Counted from the first letter of the stretch, positions 34,279 through 41,835 are shown. The stretch is DNA of 64,000 nucleotides from Oscillospiraceae bacterium (GCA_017848115.1 JAGAKZ010000027.1:1-64000); one strand, 5' to 3'. Notes: generated by a model from the sequence alone, not told the origin. Translations and numbers: made by a program.

Positions 34279-34486
34279 TGTTTAATTTCTCCTCTTCATC
34301 GATAATCTTTTCTAAATTAGCAGTATTTGCATTCTTAATCATTCTAACAAGGTAATTCTGAAATGCAGCAAAAGAAGGAGAACTTTTGCGGAGTTCTTCA
34401 GCAAATTTTGCTGCACCTTCAGAAGAATTAAAAGCCTCATAAGCTTTAGGAATAACATATTTAACATCTTTACATCTGTTTGTCAT
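34271..34486 (-). CDS. Small prophage protein of unknown function
   Basis: 71 aa, soluble, helical: MTNRCKDVKYVIPKAYEAF... ending EEEKLNNE. The ribosome-binding site and context AGGAGAGATTAAGCA-ATG are identical to those of the gene upstream, suggesting duplication of the intergenic unit. Overlaps the next start by 8 bp. No family recognised. Confidence 0.55.
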   Translation of the reverse strand: MTNRCKDVKYVIPKAYEAFNSSEGAAKFAEELRKSSPSFAAFQNYLVRMIKNANTANLEKIIDEEEKLNNE

Positions 34487-34502
34487 TGCTTAATCTCTCC
34501 TT

Positions 34503-34778
34503 TTAATCATCATAATGTTTATAATACTTTGTGAACAAATTTTGACTATCTGCAGAAATAGGATTTGAAAGCTTAACATCTTCATGATCTGAGCTTTTAT
34601 CTTCAAGATCTGTATCAGAAGTAATAGAATAACAGCTACTATGTCCATGAGTAACTAAGATAGTAAAAAGTTTAATAGCGAAGATAAGAAGCATAACTGG
34701 AAGGATAATAAAAAGCAAATCAGAAAGTATTGATTCGAGTAACTCTATAGATTCAATAATCAATTCGTTAGTTGTCAT
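34503..34778 (-). CDS. Small single-pass membrane protein
   Basis: 91 aa: N-terminal amphipathic segment, strong transmembrane helix (DLLFIILPVMLLIFAIKLFTIL, about 20-41), then a polar, Asp/Ser-rich tail. Overlaps the upstream gene by 11 bp. A minor virion or assembly protein is possible given the phage context, but there is no sequence proof. Confidence 0.55.
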   Translation of the reverse strand: MTTNELIIESIELLESILSDLLFIILPVMLLIFAIKLFTILVTHGHSSCYSITSDTDLEDKSSDHEDVKLSNPISADSQNLFTKYYKHYDD

Positions 34779-35064
34779 TGCTTAATCTCTCCTTTTCTTC
34801 AATAATCTTTTCAAGATGTTCTCGATAGATGTAATATAACTCTCCTGGATCGTCCGGAGCTATCTTGACTATCTGCATGATATGTGATGAGAATTCTTTG
34901 AAGGCTATGAACTGACTTGTTGTGATCCGGAGCTCTTCGAGCAGAATATCATCAAAATTTCTGATTCTGACTTGTCGTTGCAGTGCGTTTATTTGTGCTT
35001 CGTAAAATTCATACTTGTGTATGATGTATTCTGAGATCAACTCTCTATATGTTTTTCTTGCCAT
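34768..35064 (-). CDS. Small prophage protein of unknown function
   Basis: 98 aa, MARKTYRELISEYIIHKYEF..., helical and charged, soluble. The ATG at 35064 follows AGGTGCAAAG; an in-frame ATG 9 bp upstream is less well placed. Shares its style of ending (LEKIIEEKERLSNDN) with the 71-aa product (LEKIIDEEEKLNNE), suggesting the two are distantly related. Confidence 0.55.
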   Translation of the reverse strand: MARKTYRELISEYIIHKYEFYEAQINALQRQVRIRNFDDILLEELRITTSQFIAFKEFSSHIMQIVKIAPDDPGELYYIYREHLEKIIEEKERLSNDN

Positions 35065-35191
35065 GCTTTGCACCTACTTTTTTTATCGTGCCGGCGAGAA
35101 ATAAAAATGCTTTAAGCAATAGTGTTATAGAAACTATGAAAACAGTAAGAAACAAAACGAACATTATTCCGTAAACAAAAAATTTAAACAT
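35045..35191 (-). CDS. 48-aa single-pass membrane peptide
   Basis: A short gene beginning one base after the replication protein's stop (TAG-A-ATG), with GAGGTG upstream. It encodes MFKFFVYGIMFVLFLTVFIV, a second hydrophobic stretch LLLKAFLFLAG, and a basic tail TIKKVGAKHGKK. Hydrophobic core with basic C-terminus is the profile of inovirus minor coat proteins (pVII/pIX) or a coat protein. It overlaps the start of the next gene by 20 bp. Confidence 0.55.
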   Translation of the reverse strand: MFKFFVYGIMFVLFLTVFIVSITLLLKAFLFLAGTIKKVGAKHGKKNI

Positions 35192-35192
35192 T

Positions 35193-36470
35193 CTAACACC
35201 TCATTTTTAATTGTCGTTGCTCCAGTTCCTGAAGGATCAGGAAGGAGTTTTCGTTTGCTGTATTAATTATTTGTGATGCTTCTTTCCAGGACAAACACGG
35301 ATGCGGACTTGATGCGTAATCTGATGCACACTCTGCTATCTTAATTTCTGATGTTACAGTATTCTTTGATTTGCGCTTTATACGTTTTTTCTTATTGTAA
35401 AACTCATATGTAAGAGTATTACTGTAATTATCGCCATCGGAAATAGATACAGCTTTTGAAAATGTTCTGACTGCTTCGGATCCGATTTCAAGAAGTGCAT
35501 CACCGTAAAGACAATATCTTGATTCAGGGCGTTTAATTCCCCTGGAACATCTGTATATATGAAATCCCGGAGGATATAATGAAAGTCGACCGCCTTTCAC
35601 AAATTTCTTTTTCTTCTTACCTGAACAGGATCCATAGCGATCATAATCAGGAACGCTCATTTCTTTGATCTGGAGTTTATTTGATTCAACATTGAGATAT
35701 TGAGTCTGACTCATATCATCAGTTACTTCAATATCTGCTAAGTATGCAGTAAGATAAGCGCCGACGTTATCAACGTTGTCTATTTTTCTTGTTGTTGTAA
35801 ATCCCCTCTTTGTTTCAGAGCGTCCGGAGTTCCAAAGAGAATAGACAACGTTGTTATCTATAAATTTAATCTGTTTGTTGAAGATGTAAATGATATGTGC
35901 ATGCCATGCACCTCTTGACTGAGGTTCAACTACAGAAATGTATTCATATGTTAAGTTGAGATTTCGACCATGACTATCAGTAAGTGTTGAAATATAACGC
36001 TTGAATCGTTTGTTGAATGAGGACAAGTCTTTCATGAGCTGTTTGGAATCTGTCATGTTTTCCGCATAAGTCAGTGTAATAAACTTGCATTTACGAGTAT
36101 CAGTGACATTTGTATTGATCAATGCACGAAGTCTCTTAAATGTTTTTCTTATTTCATTAGGACCTTGCGCCCTGTTCTGAGTGCTGTTATACTTTTTCAT
36201 GTGATATGTATAACCATTTTCGGCAGTATGTAATTCAAATCGGGATGACTTTCCAGAGAGTGATTGATACTGAGGATAATCTATACATTCACCATCAGCG
36301 TTAAAAAGTGGCTCTTTCGAGTTATAGTAATGATCACGATCAATTTTAATTATGCCATTGCCGGAAGACTTATGATCATAAGCCATTATCTCGAAAATAT
36401 TACCTTGTGGAGTGAATTTTACGAAACGATTAAACTTTATTTTCTTAGCCTCAACATTCTGAACTATCAT
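35193..36470 (-). CDS. HUH-type replication initiator protein
   Basis: A 425-aa rolling-circle Rep. Motif I-like FITLTYAE is at 130-137. The metal-binding HUH motif HAH is at 190-192 (GAWHAHIIYIF). A two-tyrosine motif GAYLTAYLAD follows, with Tyr239 and Tyr243 as candidate nucleophiles. This fits the Rep families found in filamentous phages and small plasmids, which nick the plus-strand origin. GAGGTGAGA precedes the ATG. It follows the Zot gene, separated by a 150-bp segment with a very strong hairpin. The C-terminal part (250-425) is basic and unassigned. Confidence 0.85.
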   Translation of the reverse strand: MIVQNVEAKKIKFNRFVKFTPQGNIFEIMAYDHKSSGNGIIKIDRDHYYNSKEPLFNADGECIDYPQYQSLSGKSSRFELHTAENGYTYHMKKYNSTQNRAQGPNEIRKTFKRLRALINTNVTDTRKCKFITLTYAENMTDSKQLMKDLSSFNKRFKRYISTLTDSHGRNLNLTYEYISVVEPQSRGAWHAHIIYIFNKQIKFIDNNVVYSLWNSGRSETKRGFTTTRKIDNVDNVGAYLTAYLADIEVTDDMSQTQYLNVESNKLQIKEMSVPDYDRYGSCSGKKKKKFVKGGRLSLYPPGFHIYRCSRGIKRPESRYCLYGDALLEIGSEAVRTFSKAVSISDGDNYSNTLTYEFYNKKKRIKRKSKNTVTSEIKIAECASDYASSPHPCLSWKEASQIINTANENSFLILQELEQRQLKMRC

Positions 36471-36569
36471 GTTTTTCTCACCTCTTGTATTGTTTTTTTT
36501 GTTTTTTTAGGGGAAATCAGTAACGGCAACTTATAACCTTGTAATCAAGTTAAAAGGGCTTCGCCCTGC

Positions 36570-36626
36570 GCCCTGCGGACGCCCCCCTCTGACAGCAAGC
36601 TGCAGAGGGGGGCGTCCGCTTAGGGC
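36570..36626. repeat. Very stable GC-rich hairpin between zot-like and rep genes
   Basis: A 17-bp uninterrupted stem (36575-36591 with 36603-36619; GCGGACGCCCCCCTCTG) extends by five more pairs past a 2-nt bulge (GCCCT/AGGGC, 36570-36574 with 36622-36626). It includes the stop codon of the zot-like gene. A smaller AGGGC/GCCCT hairpin with TTTT on the minus strand lies next to it (36554-36566). In AT-rich surroundings this is a candidate ssDNA origin, packaging signal or terminator. Confidence 0.75.
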
Positions 36627-37525
36627 TTGCTGGGCGTTTTCCGTTTTAACTTTGATGATACCTCAAAGGTTACAGGATCCGCCGTCAACTGTTCATTTCT
36701 TGCTTTCCATCCTTTCAGGGTCAGGCGTGCGACCTTGGCTCTCGTGTCATAGCTTCCCCTGATTTCGTCTGTATGTACAAAGAAATATGTTTTGTACTTG
36801 CGAAGCTTCTGAATCTCAGCGTCAAACTGTTTGATGTATGGGCGATAGATACGGACTACAGTAAGACAGCCGGCGATTGTAAACGGCTTGACGTAGTAGT
36901 CTATCTGTTCACGCAGCGCAGCAGATAAACGATTAAATCTTTGTGTAGTCATAACTATCATCTTGTGCTGTTTGCGCTCCTGACAGATTTCTTGAAGGAC
37001 TTCGGGAGGGAAATTTCTTGACTCGGCGCTGTTAAACCAATTCTGCGCTTCGTCAAGCACAACGACCATACCGTCATTTCCATTATCGTTAAATACGAAA
37101 TCGTTAGGATCCGTTATCAACTGATCCGAGAAAGCTAAATCAATGTTTGATAGTATCTTGCAACGTGGAAACTTAGCTTTAATTGAATGTAGCATATCAA
37201 CTAAAGCTATAGTCTTGCCTGAGCCTTGCTGTCCAACAAAACACCACAAGCCATACATGTTAAACTCGTCCGGATCAATAAGAAGACGATCAAGGACAAA
37301 ACGCCTGGGGAAATCCCAGAATATTTGTATAAATCCGTTGCGCTTGGTTGATGTATTTACATAAGAACTTTTCTTTTTTCGTATCTTTTTGAAAAAAACA
37401 AAATATATAAACCATATAAAGCACGCAAATACAAAGGGTATTAAGACAATCGCAACCAGGGCGAGGATAAATCCGAAGATCTGAAAAAACATCTTAAGTA
37501 TTGGAATCGTAGCTTGTAAAAACAT
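36620..37525 (-). CDS. Zot/pI-like filamentous phage assembly ATPase
   Basis: A 301-aa protein of the zonular-occludens-toxin (Zot) family, the inner-membrane motor that extrudes filamentous phage. An N-terminal transmembrane helix (about 17-46, followed by KKIRKKK) sits before the ATPase domain, with Walker A GQQGSGKT at 98-105 and Walker B VVVLDEAQNWF at 154-164. TTQRFNRLSAALREQID is a family hallmark. In Gram-negative pI/Zot proteins the transmembrane helix follows the ATPase; here it precedes it. GAGGTG lies upstream. This is the marker gene identifying the prophage as inovirus-like. Confidence 0.9.
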   Translation of the reverse strand: MFLQATIPILKMFFQIFGFILALVAIVLIPFVFACFIWFIYFVFFKKIRKKKSSYVNTSTKRNGFIQIFWDFPRRFVLDRLLIDPDEFNMYGLWCFVGQQGSGKTIALVDMLHSIKAKFPRCKILSNIDLAFSDQLITDPNDFVFNDNGNDGMVVVLDEAQNWFNSAESRNFPPEVLQEICQERKQHKMIVMTTQRFNRLSAALREQIDYYVKPFTIAGCLTVVRIYRPYIKQFDAEIQKLRKYKTYFFVHTDEIRGSYDTRAKVARLTLKGWKARNEQLTADPVTFEVSSKLKRKTPSKP

Positions 37526-37537
37526 ATATACACCTCA

Positions 37538-37801
37538 TTAAGTTCCGGATATGGTAGGAATGAACGACTTAACACGCATACATACAGCCCAGAACATTCT
37601 AAAAGATATGATAAGTAGTTTGATTTCAAAGAGAGCCAAAATAGGAGCAACAGGGATAAAAAAAGCAACACCGTTAAGAAAGTCGCTTGCATTGTCAAGG
37701 AATTCTGTTGAAAGTACAAAGTCAAGTTCCGGAAGAAGATTGATTATATTAAGTGCAACAGTCAATATTGCAGAAATCAAGAAGAGTAAAACGGATAACA
37801 T
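37538..37801 (-). CDS. pVI-like multi-pass membrane protein
   Basis: 87 aa with two to three hydrophobic helices (LSVLLFLISAILTVAL; FLNGVAFFIPVAPILALF; LLIISFRMFWAVCM) and a basic tail. Its size, topology and place between the adsorption-protein candidate and the Zot gene match pVI of filamentous phages, a minor virion cap protein. GGAGGAATA lies upstream; it starts 2 bp after the preceding stop. Confidence 0.65.
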   Translation of the reverse strand: MLSVLLFLISAILTVALNIINLLPELDFVLSTEFLDNASDFLNGVAFFIPVAPILALFEIKLLIISFRMFWAVCMRVKSFIPTISGT

Positions 37802-37803
37802 AA

Positions 37804-39756
37804 TTATTCCTCCTTCTGAGAATGAGCGTCAAAAGCATTTCTGACATCTGAAACGTTACCGATCAGAGTCGGGATTGACTTCAAGAGCGAAAGTAAATAT
37901 GTAGAGTATAGAATGAATGTGATAATAACGTGTATCTTTGTTCTATGTTTTGCATAGAAACGAAAATCAAAGATCTCTATGTCCTGACCGCCTACTGTTA
38001 CTGTCCATCCTTCGGGAATATCTCCGGAGTAAGAAGCATCATCAAGATAAGATGTATCGGCATGGTCGAACTGTTCGAGCAAAGAGCGAACAGCGACATG
38101 CTCACCTGAATCAGATAATGCGGAAGTATTAAGAGCCAGAGTCTGAACGTCACCGGACCCGACAGAACCGGGAGCAGTATAATAAGCGAATGTTTCTCCG
38201 TCACCGTTTACATCAAGACCGCACTTCTCAAAAAAATCGTCGTTAAACAGACTCGATAGCTGAGAATAAACAGGAACTTTATTGTTAATAGCGTCAGAGA
38301 AGTTAGTGTGCCATTCATCGAAAAAGAGATCGACTTCATCTTTTTTAGTTTCAGGAATTTCGATTTCAATATTAGTGCTGGAGCCGACATTGCCCAGAGC
38401 TTCGATGATTAAATTTATTGGTTCAATAAAAACGTTATAAGCAGAATCAGCAAAAGAGTCAGGTAGCAGAGTGATATAGTTAAGAAGTCTGTTAAAATCA
38501 ATAAGGATAGAATCAAAATAAGTTTGAATATAACTAAACTTTGATGCAATAAGATCAGGCAAAGAAGAAATTGACCTGAGAATCTCACGAAGCAAAGAAG
38601 TATAGACATCATCTTCTTCTGTATCGGTTACATAAGTGTAATCTTTATTTCCGTCATCATCTTCCTGGAGGTGTCCAGGCCAATAAGCATGATCATATTG
38701 CACCTTATGCCCTTCCATCATATCGACATAACGCTTATATTCAATATATAGATTATCTATGCAGTTACAAACAGATGATATCAAAGATATATCAATATCT
38801 AAAACATTAATGTTAGCAATAAGCTTTGGTAAACCTAGAAGCATTCTAACCGGACTAGTTCCATATTTGCTCCACCACTCCACAAGATATTTAATTTTGT
38901 CTTGAGCAACATTAAGCCCACATTCTGCAATGTCTTCATAACGTTTGTTTTCAATAATCCATTCAGTAAATGAATCAATATCTACATCAACAATGATACC
39001 GGAAGGAGGTACTAAATTTATATTTGGATTTAAATCAACATCTGGAACAGTTGAATTATCCTTATTCTCTAAGCGATAATAATCTAAATCATATGAATTA
39101 TAATTAGTTGCTGATACTGTTTTAAAATATTCTGTGTCGAAAATATCATACGGAGATTCTAGCCCTAAATAATTGTAAACAGCATAAGTAAAAATAAAAC
39201 GTTCTACAAAACCAGTAGTATTTGATTCTCGAAATACTATGATTATGTCACCATCAACAACATTTTTCATAACACTTGCATTCGATAAATCATACGAAGT
39301 ATTATAAACAGTACGAGATGAATAACTAGTAAAAGGATAATAAGAAGAAGAACCGGAAAAGTTAGTATAATATTTATAATCAGGACCGCCAATAGAATAA
39401 TACTTTGGCATAACAACAACACCATAAGCTATAGTACTTGATTTAATTTCTTCTGTTATAACACCACCACTTGAAGATGTATACAAATAATAATAAGTAG
39501 CCGGTTGACCAAGGCTAGCAATTATAGTATTATCAAAATCTTCGATACTAGAGTTTTGAGATAAATTATAAATGTTTTGCAAGTCATTACTTGAATAATC
39601 AACAGAAGATACAAAACCCATTTGAAGAAGTTCCTCAACAGTAAAAGCTGTCTTTGTTTCTGTAGTTTCTTCTGCCGACACCAGATCCGGAACTGGAACG
39701 AAGACGGTGAACATGATCATGACCGCCAGGAAAAAGGAAAGTATGCGTTTTTTCAT
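37804..39756 (-). CDS. Large secreted, C-terminally anchored protein, pIII-like adsorption protein candidate
   Basis: 650 aa: a signal peptide (MKKRILSFFLAVMIMFTVF, cleavage near VSA-EE), a long Tyr/Ser/Asp-rich extracellular region without recognised domains, and a hydrophobic segment near the C-terminus (VIITFILYSTYLLSLL, about 612-628). This is the architecture of filamentous-phage receptor-binding protein pIII, and the gene sits between the coat and pVI-like genes. Sequence similarity alone does not show it. GAGGTG upstream; expression may be set by the terminator just before it. Confidence 0.65.
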   Translation of the reverse strand: MKKRILSFFLAVMIMFTVFVPVPDLVSAEETTETKTAFTVEELLQMGFVSSVDYSSNDLQNIYNLSQNSSIEDFDNTIIASLGQPATYYYLYTSSSGGVITEEIKSSTIAYGVVVMPKYYSIGGPDYKYYTNFSGSSSYYPFTSYSSRTVYNTSYDLSNASVMKNVVDGDIIIVFRESNTTGFVERFIFTYAVYNYLGLESPYDIFDTEYFKTVSATNYNSYDLDYYRLENKDNSTVPDVDLNPNINLVPPSGIIVDVDIDSFTEWIIENKRYEDIAECGLNVAQDKIKYLVEWWSKYGTSPVRMLLGLPKLIANINVLDIDISLISSVCNCIDNLYIEYKRYVDMMEGHKVQYDHAYWPGHLQEDDDGNKDYTYVTDTEEDDVYTSLLREILRSISSLPDLIASKFSYIQTYFDSILIDFNRLLNYITLLPDSFADSAYNVFIEPINLIIEALGNVGSSTNIEIEIPETKKDEVDLFFDEWHTNFSDAINNKVPVYSQLSSLFNDDFFEKCGLDVNGDGETFAYYTAPGSVGSGDVQTLALNTSALSDSGEHVAVRSLLEQFDHADTSYLDDASYSGDIPEGWTVTVGGQDIEIFDFRFYAKHRTKIHVIITFILYSTYLLSLLKSIPTLIGNVSDVRNAFDAHSQKEE

Positions 39757-39772
39757 AAAATCACCTCATTTT

Positions 39773-39814
39773 TATAAAAAAAATAAGACGTAGTGCCTTA
39801 TAAACTACGTCTTA
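39773..39814 (-). terminator. Terminator directly after the coat-protein candidate
   Basis: Perfect 11-bp stem TAAGACGTAGT/ACTACGTCTTA (39784-39794 with 39804-39814), loop of 9, followed on the minus strand by ATTTTTTTTA. It lies between the coat candidate and the pIII-like gene. Confidence 0.9.
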
Positions 39815-39848
39815 GCGGTGCAGTCCATAAATGCTGCATCGGAAATTA

Positions 39849-40031
39849 TTAAGCTCCACGAACCATTGAAAGCACCCAACCGATAGCTTTTCTTATAGCT
39901 GTTACGCCGAAGATAGCCGGGAATACGGTAGGAATGAGAGCAACAATTGCGGAATAGATAACGGTATAGTCAACATCTTTAAGGTTTGTAACCAGAGTGT
40001 CAACAAGAGTTACTGTTACATCTCCATCCAT
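39849..40031 (-). CDS. Major coat protein candidate (pVIII-like)
   Basis: 60 aa: acidic N-terminus (MDGDVTVTLVDTLVTNLKDVDY), a hydrophobic core (TVIYSAIVALIPTVFPAIFG) and a basic C-terminal helix (IRKAIGWVLSMVRGA), the three-part profile of filamentous coat proteins. The ATG at 40031 is 7 bp from AAGGAGGTG, the strongest ribosome-binding site of the operon. No cleavable signal peptide is evident. A strong terminator follows, as after gene VIII of Ff phages. Confidence 0.75.
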   Translation of the reverse strand: MDGDVTVTLVDTLVTNLKDVDYTVIYSAIVALIPTVFPAIFGVTAIRKAIGWVLSMVRGA

Positions 40032-40044
40032 GCTTAACACCTCC

Positions 40045-40293
40045 TTATCCGAAAAATGTTTTTATAATATACCTGCAGAGTAAGCAGGTTATTATGACTA
40101 TTGTTATACCGAGATTGTAAAACATCATAGTTTCTATGTTTTTTACCGATTGCTCTAGAGCCGGAGAGTCCGTTACAGTTGTGGTTGTTTCCAAGGTGGT
40201 CGAATCTTCCGGAGCTGTAGTTGCTTCCGGCTCAGTTACAATTATTTCGCTTAATTCTGTCTCGGTTACAGAAATCGTTGTTTCATCAGGCAT
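40045..40293 (-). CDS. Thr-rich single-pass membrane protein
   Basis: 82 aa: a Glu/Thr-rich N-terminal part (residues 1-50, TTTTVTD-like) and a C-terminal transmembrane helix (MMFYNLGITIVIITCLLCRYII) with a short basic end. Possibly a minor coat or tip protein. Its start overlaps the previous stop by one base, so it is coupled to the ssDNA-binding candidate. Unknown family. Confidence 0.6.
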   Translation of the reverse strand: MPDETTISVTETELSEIIVTEPEATTAPEDSTTLETTTTVTDSPALEQSVKNIETMMFYNLGITIVIITCLLCRYIIKTFFG

Positions 40294-40646
40294 TATTTTT
40301 TATGATCTGATGAAGGAGGATTATTTGAAATAGGTTCAAGATCTTTTGGTCTTACACCTACCAAGACAACTTTGTTATCACTTGGAACGTAAAGCAAGTC
40401 TACTTCCTTATCAACTAACTGCATATAGTTCTTGTATTCTATGCCGGTGAAGTTCTCGAAGTCTTCCTTCTTAACCTTGACTACTTCTGCAGAAAGTCCG
40501 TATGTTTCGGGAACATTGTTTGATACGATTGAAAGTCTGACATAATCCCAGACTACTTCTCTACCGTCTTCGGCAGTCATTGCGCCTTCTTTTCTTCGTG
40601 CGCCAATTACTTTTGTAAATGGTTTTGGATGTTCTCTTGTTGGCAT
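40293..40646 (-). CDS. Candidate ssDNA-binding protein (pV-like)
   Basis: 117 aa, beginning MPTREHPKPFTKVIGARR, beta-rich core (VWDYVRLSIVSNNV; EVVKVKKEDF; EVDLLYVPSDNKVVLVGVR) and a polar disordered tail. Size, strand pattern and position just upstream of the coat genes fit the OB-fold ssDNA-binding/gene V protein of filamentous phages. There is no diagnostic motif. AAGAGG lies upstream. Confidence 0.45.
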   Translation of the reverse strand: MPTREHPKPFTKVIGARRKEGAMTAEDGREVVWDYVRLSIVSNNVPETYGLSAEVVKVKKEDFENFTGIEYKNYMQLVDKEVDLLYVPSDNKVVLVGVRPKDLEPISNNPPSSDHKK

Positions 40647-40663
40647 TTTAATAACCTCTTTTC

Positions 40664-40888
40664 TTAGTCTTCATTGTGAATTCGTTTGAGTTCTTCCTGT
40701 AGTAAATCACATTGTTTTGTTATTCTTTCATTTTCAATTGTTAATTGTACATTTTCACGTTGAAGTGATTCTACAGTCTTTTTCATTTTCTTGTTGCCTG
40801 AAATAAGTATGAGTGCATGTACTGCCCAGCAAGCGCTTATTACATACAGCCATACATGACTTAAAATTAAGTCGATTAACTCTTTCAT
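40664..40888 (-). CDS. Small membrane coiled-coil protein
   Basis: 74 aa: a transmembrane helix (HVWLYVISACWAVHALILIS) followed by a leucine-zipper-like coiled coil (LQRENVQLTIENERITKQCDL). ATG 40888 is preceded by GGAGGCTGA. First gene of the structural operon. The topology (short N-terminus, one helix, long cytoplasmic coiled coil) is reminiscent of phage spanin or assembly adaptor proteins, but the function is unknown. Confidence 0.55.
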   Translation of the reverse strand: MKELIDLILSHVWLYVISACWAVHALILISGNKKMKKTVESLQRENVQLTIENERITKQCDLLQEELKRIHNED

Positions 40889-41014
40889 TGTGTCAGCCTC
40901 CATTTTTTTTATTTTTTGTAGCCCTGTTGGGCGGTCGGCGTGTAGCTATTACAAGCCGACACAATACAAAAGTTTATGATAAGCGTCAGGCTAATAACGC
41001 TGTATCACCGTGTT

Positions 41015-41043
41015 TTGACTTCTCCCGACTTCTGATGTATAAT
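41015..41043 (+). promoter_or_regulatory. Promoter of the first small hydrophobic peptide gene
   Basis: TTGACT (41015-41020), 17 bp, TATAAT (41038-41043). Confidence 0.7.
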
Positions 41044-41083
41044 ATATTTGTCAAATCATTAAACACAAAAAGTAGGTGAAAAG

Positions 41084-41101
41084 ATGACTGTAACTTATTA
41101 A
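41084..41101 (+). other. Five-codon leader ORF
   Basis: AGGTGAAAAG precedes ATG ACT GTA ACT TAT TAA (MTVTY). It lies in the transcript of the first small peptide, 74 bp before it. A translated minigene here could regulate the downstream gene; it may also be chance. Confidence 0.3.
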
Positions 41102-41174
41102 GCTTTTTGTTAGTTGCTTGTATATCCTTCAGTATGTACAGTACAAATATTAAATATGAAAGGTGGTGATCCAA

Positions 41175-41333
41175 ATGAAAAAATGGTTTTCAATACTTTC
41201 AGTAGCTGTTATTATTACATTTGCTTTATGCGGTATTAATAGCGCTTTTGAAGTTGCTCTAAAAAGCCTTATACCTATTTGTATTTGTGGTTTTATTGAT
41301 GATCATAAGGCAAATAATAATAAAATTATTTAA
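41175..41333 (+). CDS. Small hydrophobic peptide, copy 1
   Basis: 52 aa, MKKWFSILSVAVIITFALCG then INSAFEVALKSLIPICICGF and a charged tail DDHKANNNK. A signal/anchor-like helix and a second hydrophobic stretch. AGGTGGTGAT lies 5 bp before the ATG. Homologous to the next gene (shared VAVIIT, CGI.SA, C.F.DKH/DDH pattern). Own promoter and own terminator. The profile is compatible with a type I toxin, holin-like peptide or minor virion peptide. Confidence 0.65.
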   Translation: MKKWFSILSVAVIITFALCGINSAFEVALKSLIPICICGFIDDHKANNNKII

Positions 41334-41340
41334 TTTTTTT

Positions 41341-41386
41341 CCCTCAGAGCTGTGGTTGTATCCGTCTCAGTTCCGGGGGATTTTTT
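41341..41386 (+). terminator. Terminator after hydrophobic peptide copy 1
   Basis: Stem CCCTCAGAGCTG/CAGTTCCGGGGG (41341-41352 with 41368-41379, one mismatch and G-T pairs) followed by ATTTTTTC; clearly related in sequence to the terminator of copy 2. Confidence 0.7.
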
Positions 41387-41403
41387 CACCTTGGGAGAAG
41401 TCG

Positions 41404-41432
41404 TTGAGTTCCAATGCTCTTTGTGCTATAAT
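41404..41432 (+). promoter_or_regulatory. Promoter of hydrophobic peptide copy 2
   Basis: TTGAGT (41404-41409), 17 bp, TATAAT (41427-41432). Confidence 0.7.
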
Positions 41433-41463
41433 GAAAATATGTATATCCAAAGGAGGTGAAAAA

Positions 41464-41616
41464 ATGAAAAAATACTTACAGGCACTTTTCTTAGTTGCTG
41501 TAATTACTCTGTACTTCTGCGGAATTCAGAGTGCTATTGTAACCGTCGCAAAGTGTACAATATTAGCTTTTATCTGTGCTTTCTTCGATAAGCACACTAG
41601 AAAAGGTGCTGTTTAA
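41464..41616 (+). CDS. Small hydrophobic peptide, copy 2
   Basis: 50 aa, MKKYLQALFLVAVITLYFCG followed by IQSAIVTVAKCTILAFICAF and a basic tail DKHTRKGAV. It follows a perfect AAAGGAGGTG. Paralogue of the gene at 41175, with the promoter-gene-terminator unit duplicated as a whole. Lies between the phage structural operon and the XRE repressor, on the opposite strand to the structural genes. The leftward phage promoter at 41785-41813 would transcribe antisense to it. Confidence 0.7.
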   Translation: MKKYLQALFLVAVITLYFCGIQSAIVTVAKCTILAFICAFFDKHTRKGAV

Positions 41617-41623
41617 TTCCTAT

Positions 41624-41658
41624 CCCCTGGAACTGTTTCAGTTCCGGGGGCTTTTTTT
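41624..41658 (+). terminator. Strong terminator after hydrophobic peptide copy 2
   Basis: Twelve-bp stem CCCCTGGAACTG/CAGTTCCGGGGG (41624-41635 with 41639-41650, one G-T), loop TTT, then CTTTTTTT. Confidence 0.92.
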
Positions 41659-41754
41659 CACCAAGATTTCATTATCAAAGAGCTTGGAACAGGAACGTGA
41701 ACGATCAGCTACTCTGTTTGAACCGTATTCAGTTCGGTGCTGATCTGTTTTTCA

Positions 41755-41835
41755 GTTGTTCACATGTGAACAACTTACAAGTACATTATAATTCATATAT
41801 GAATATATGTCAACAGCAAATCATTCACATATGAT
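41755..41835. promoter_or_regulatory. Three operator-like palindromes of the prophage switch
   Basis: GTTGTTCACATGTGAACAAC (41755-41774, perfect), ATTCATATATGAAT (41791-41804, perfect) and TTCACATATGAT (41824-41835) share a TTCAyATrTGAA core. The second sits in the spacer of the leftward promoter, the first just downstream of its start, the third overlaps the -10 of the XRE gene. This is the expected layout for a repressor controlling both lysogenic and lytic promoters. Confidence 0.75.
41785..41813 (-). promoter_or_regulatory. Leftward prophage promoter
   Basis: On the minus strand TTGACA (41813-41808), 17 bp, TATAAT (41790-41785), perfect consensus. It points toward the structural operon, whose first gene starts about 890 bp away, across the two small peptide genes. 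Confidence 0.75.
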
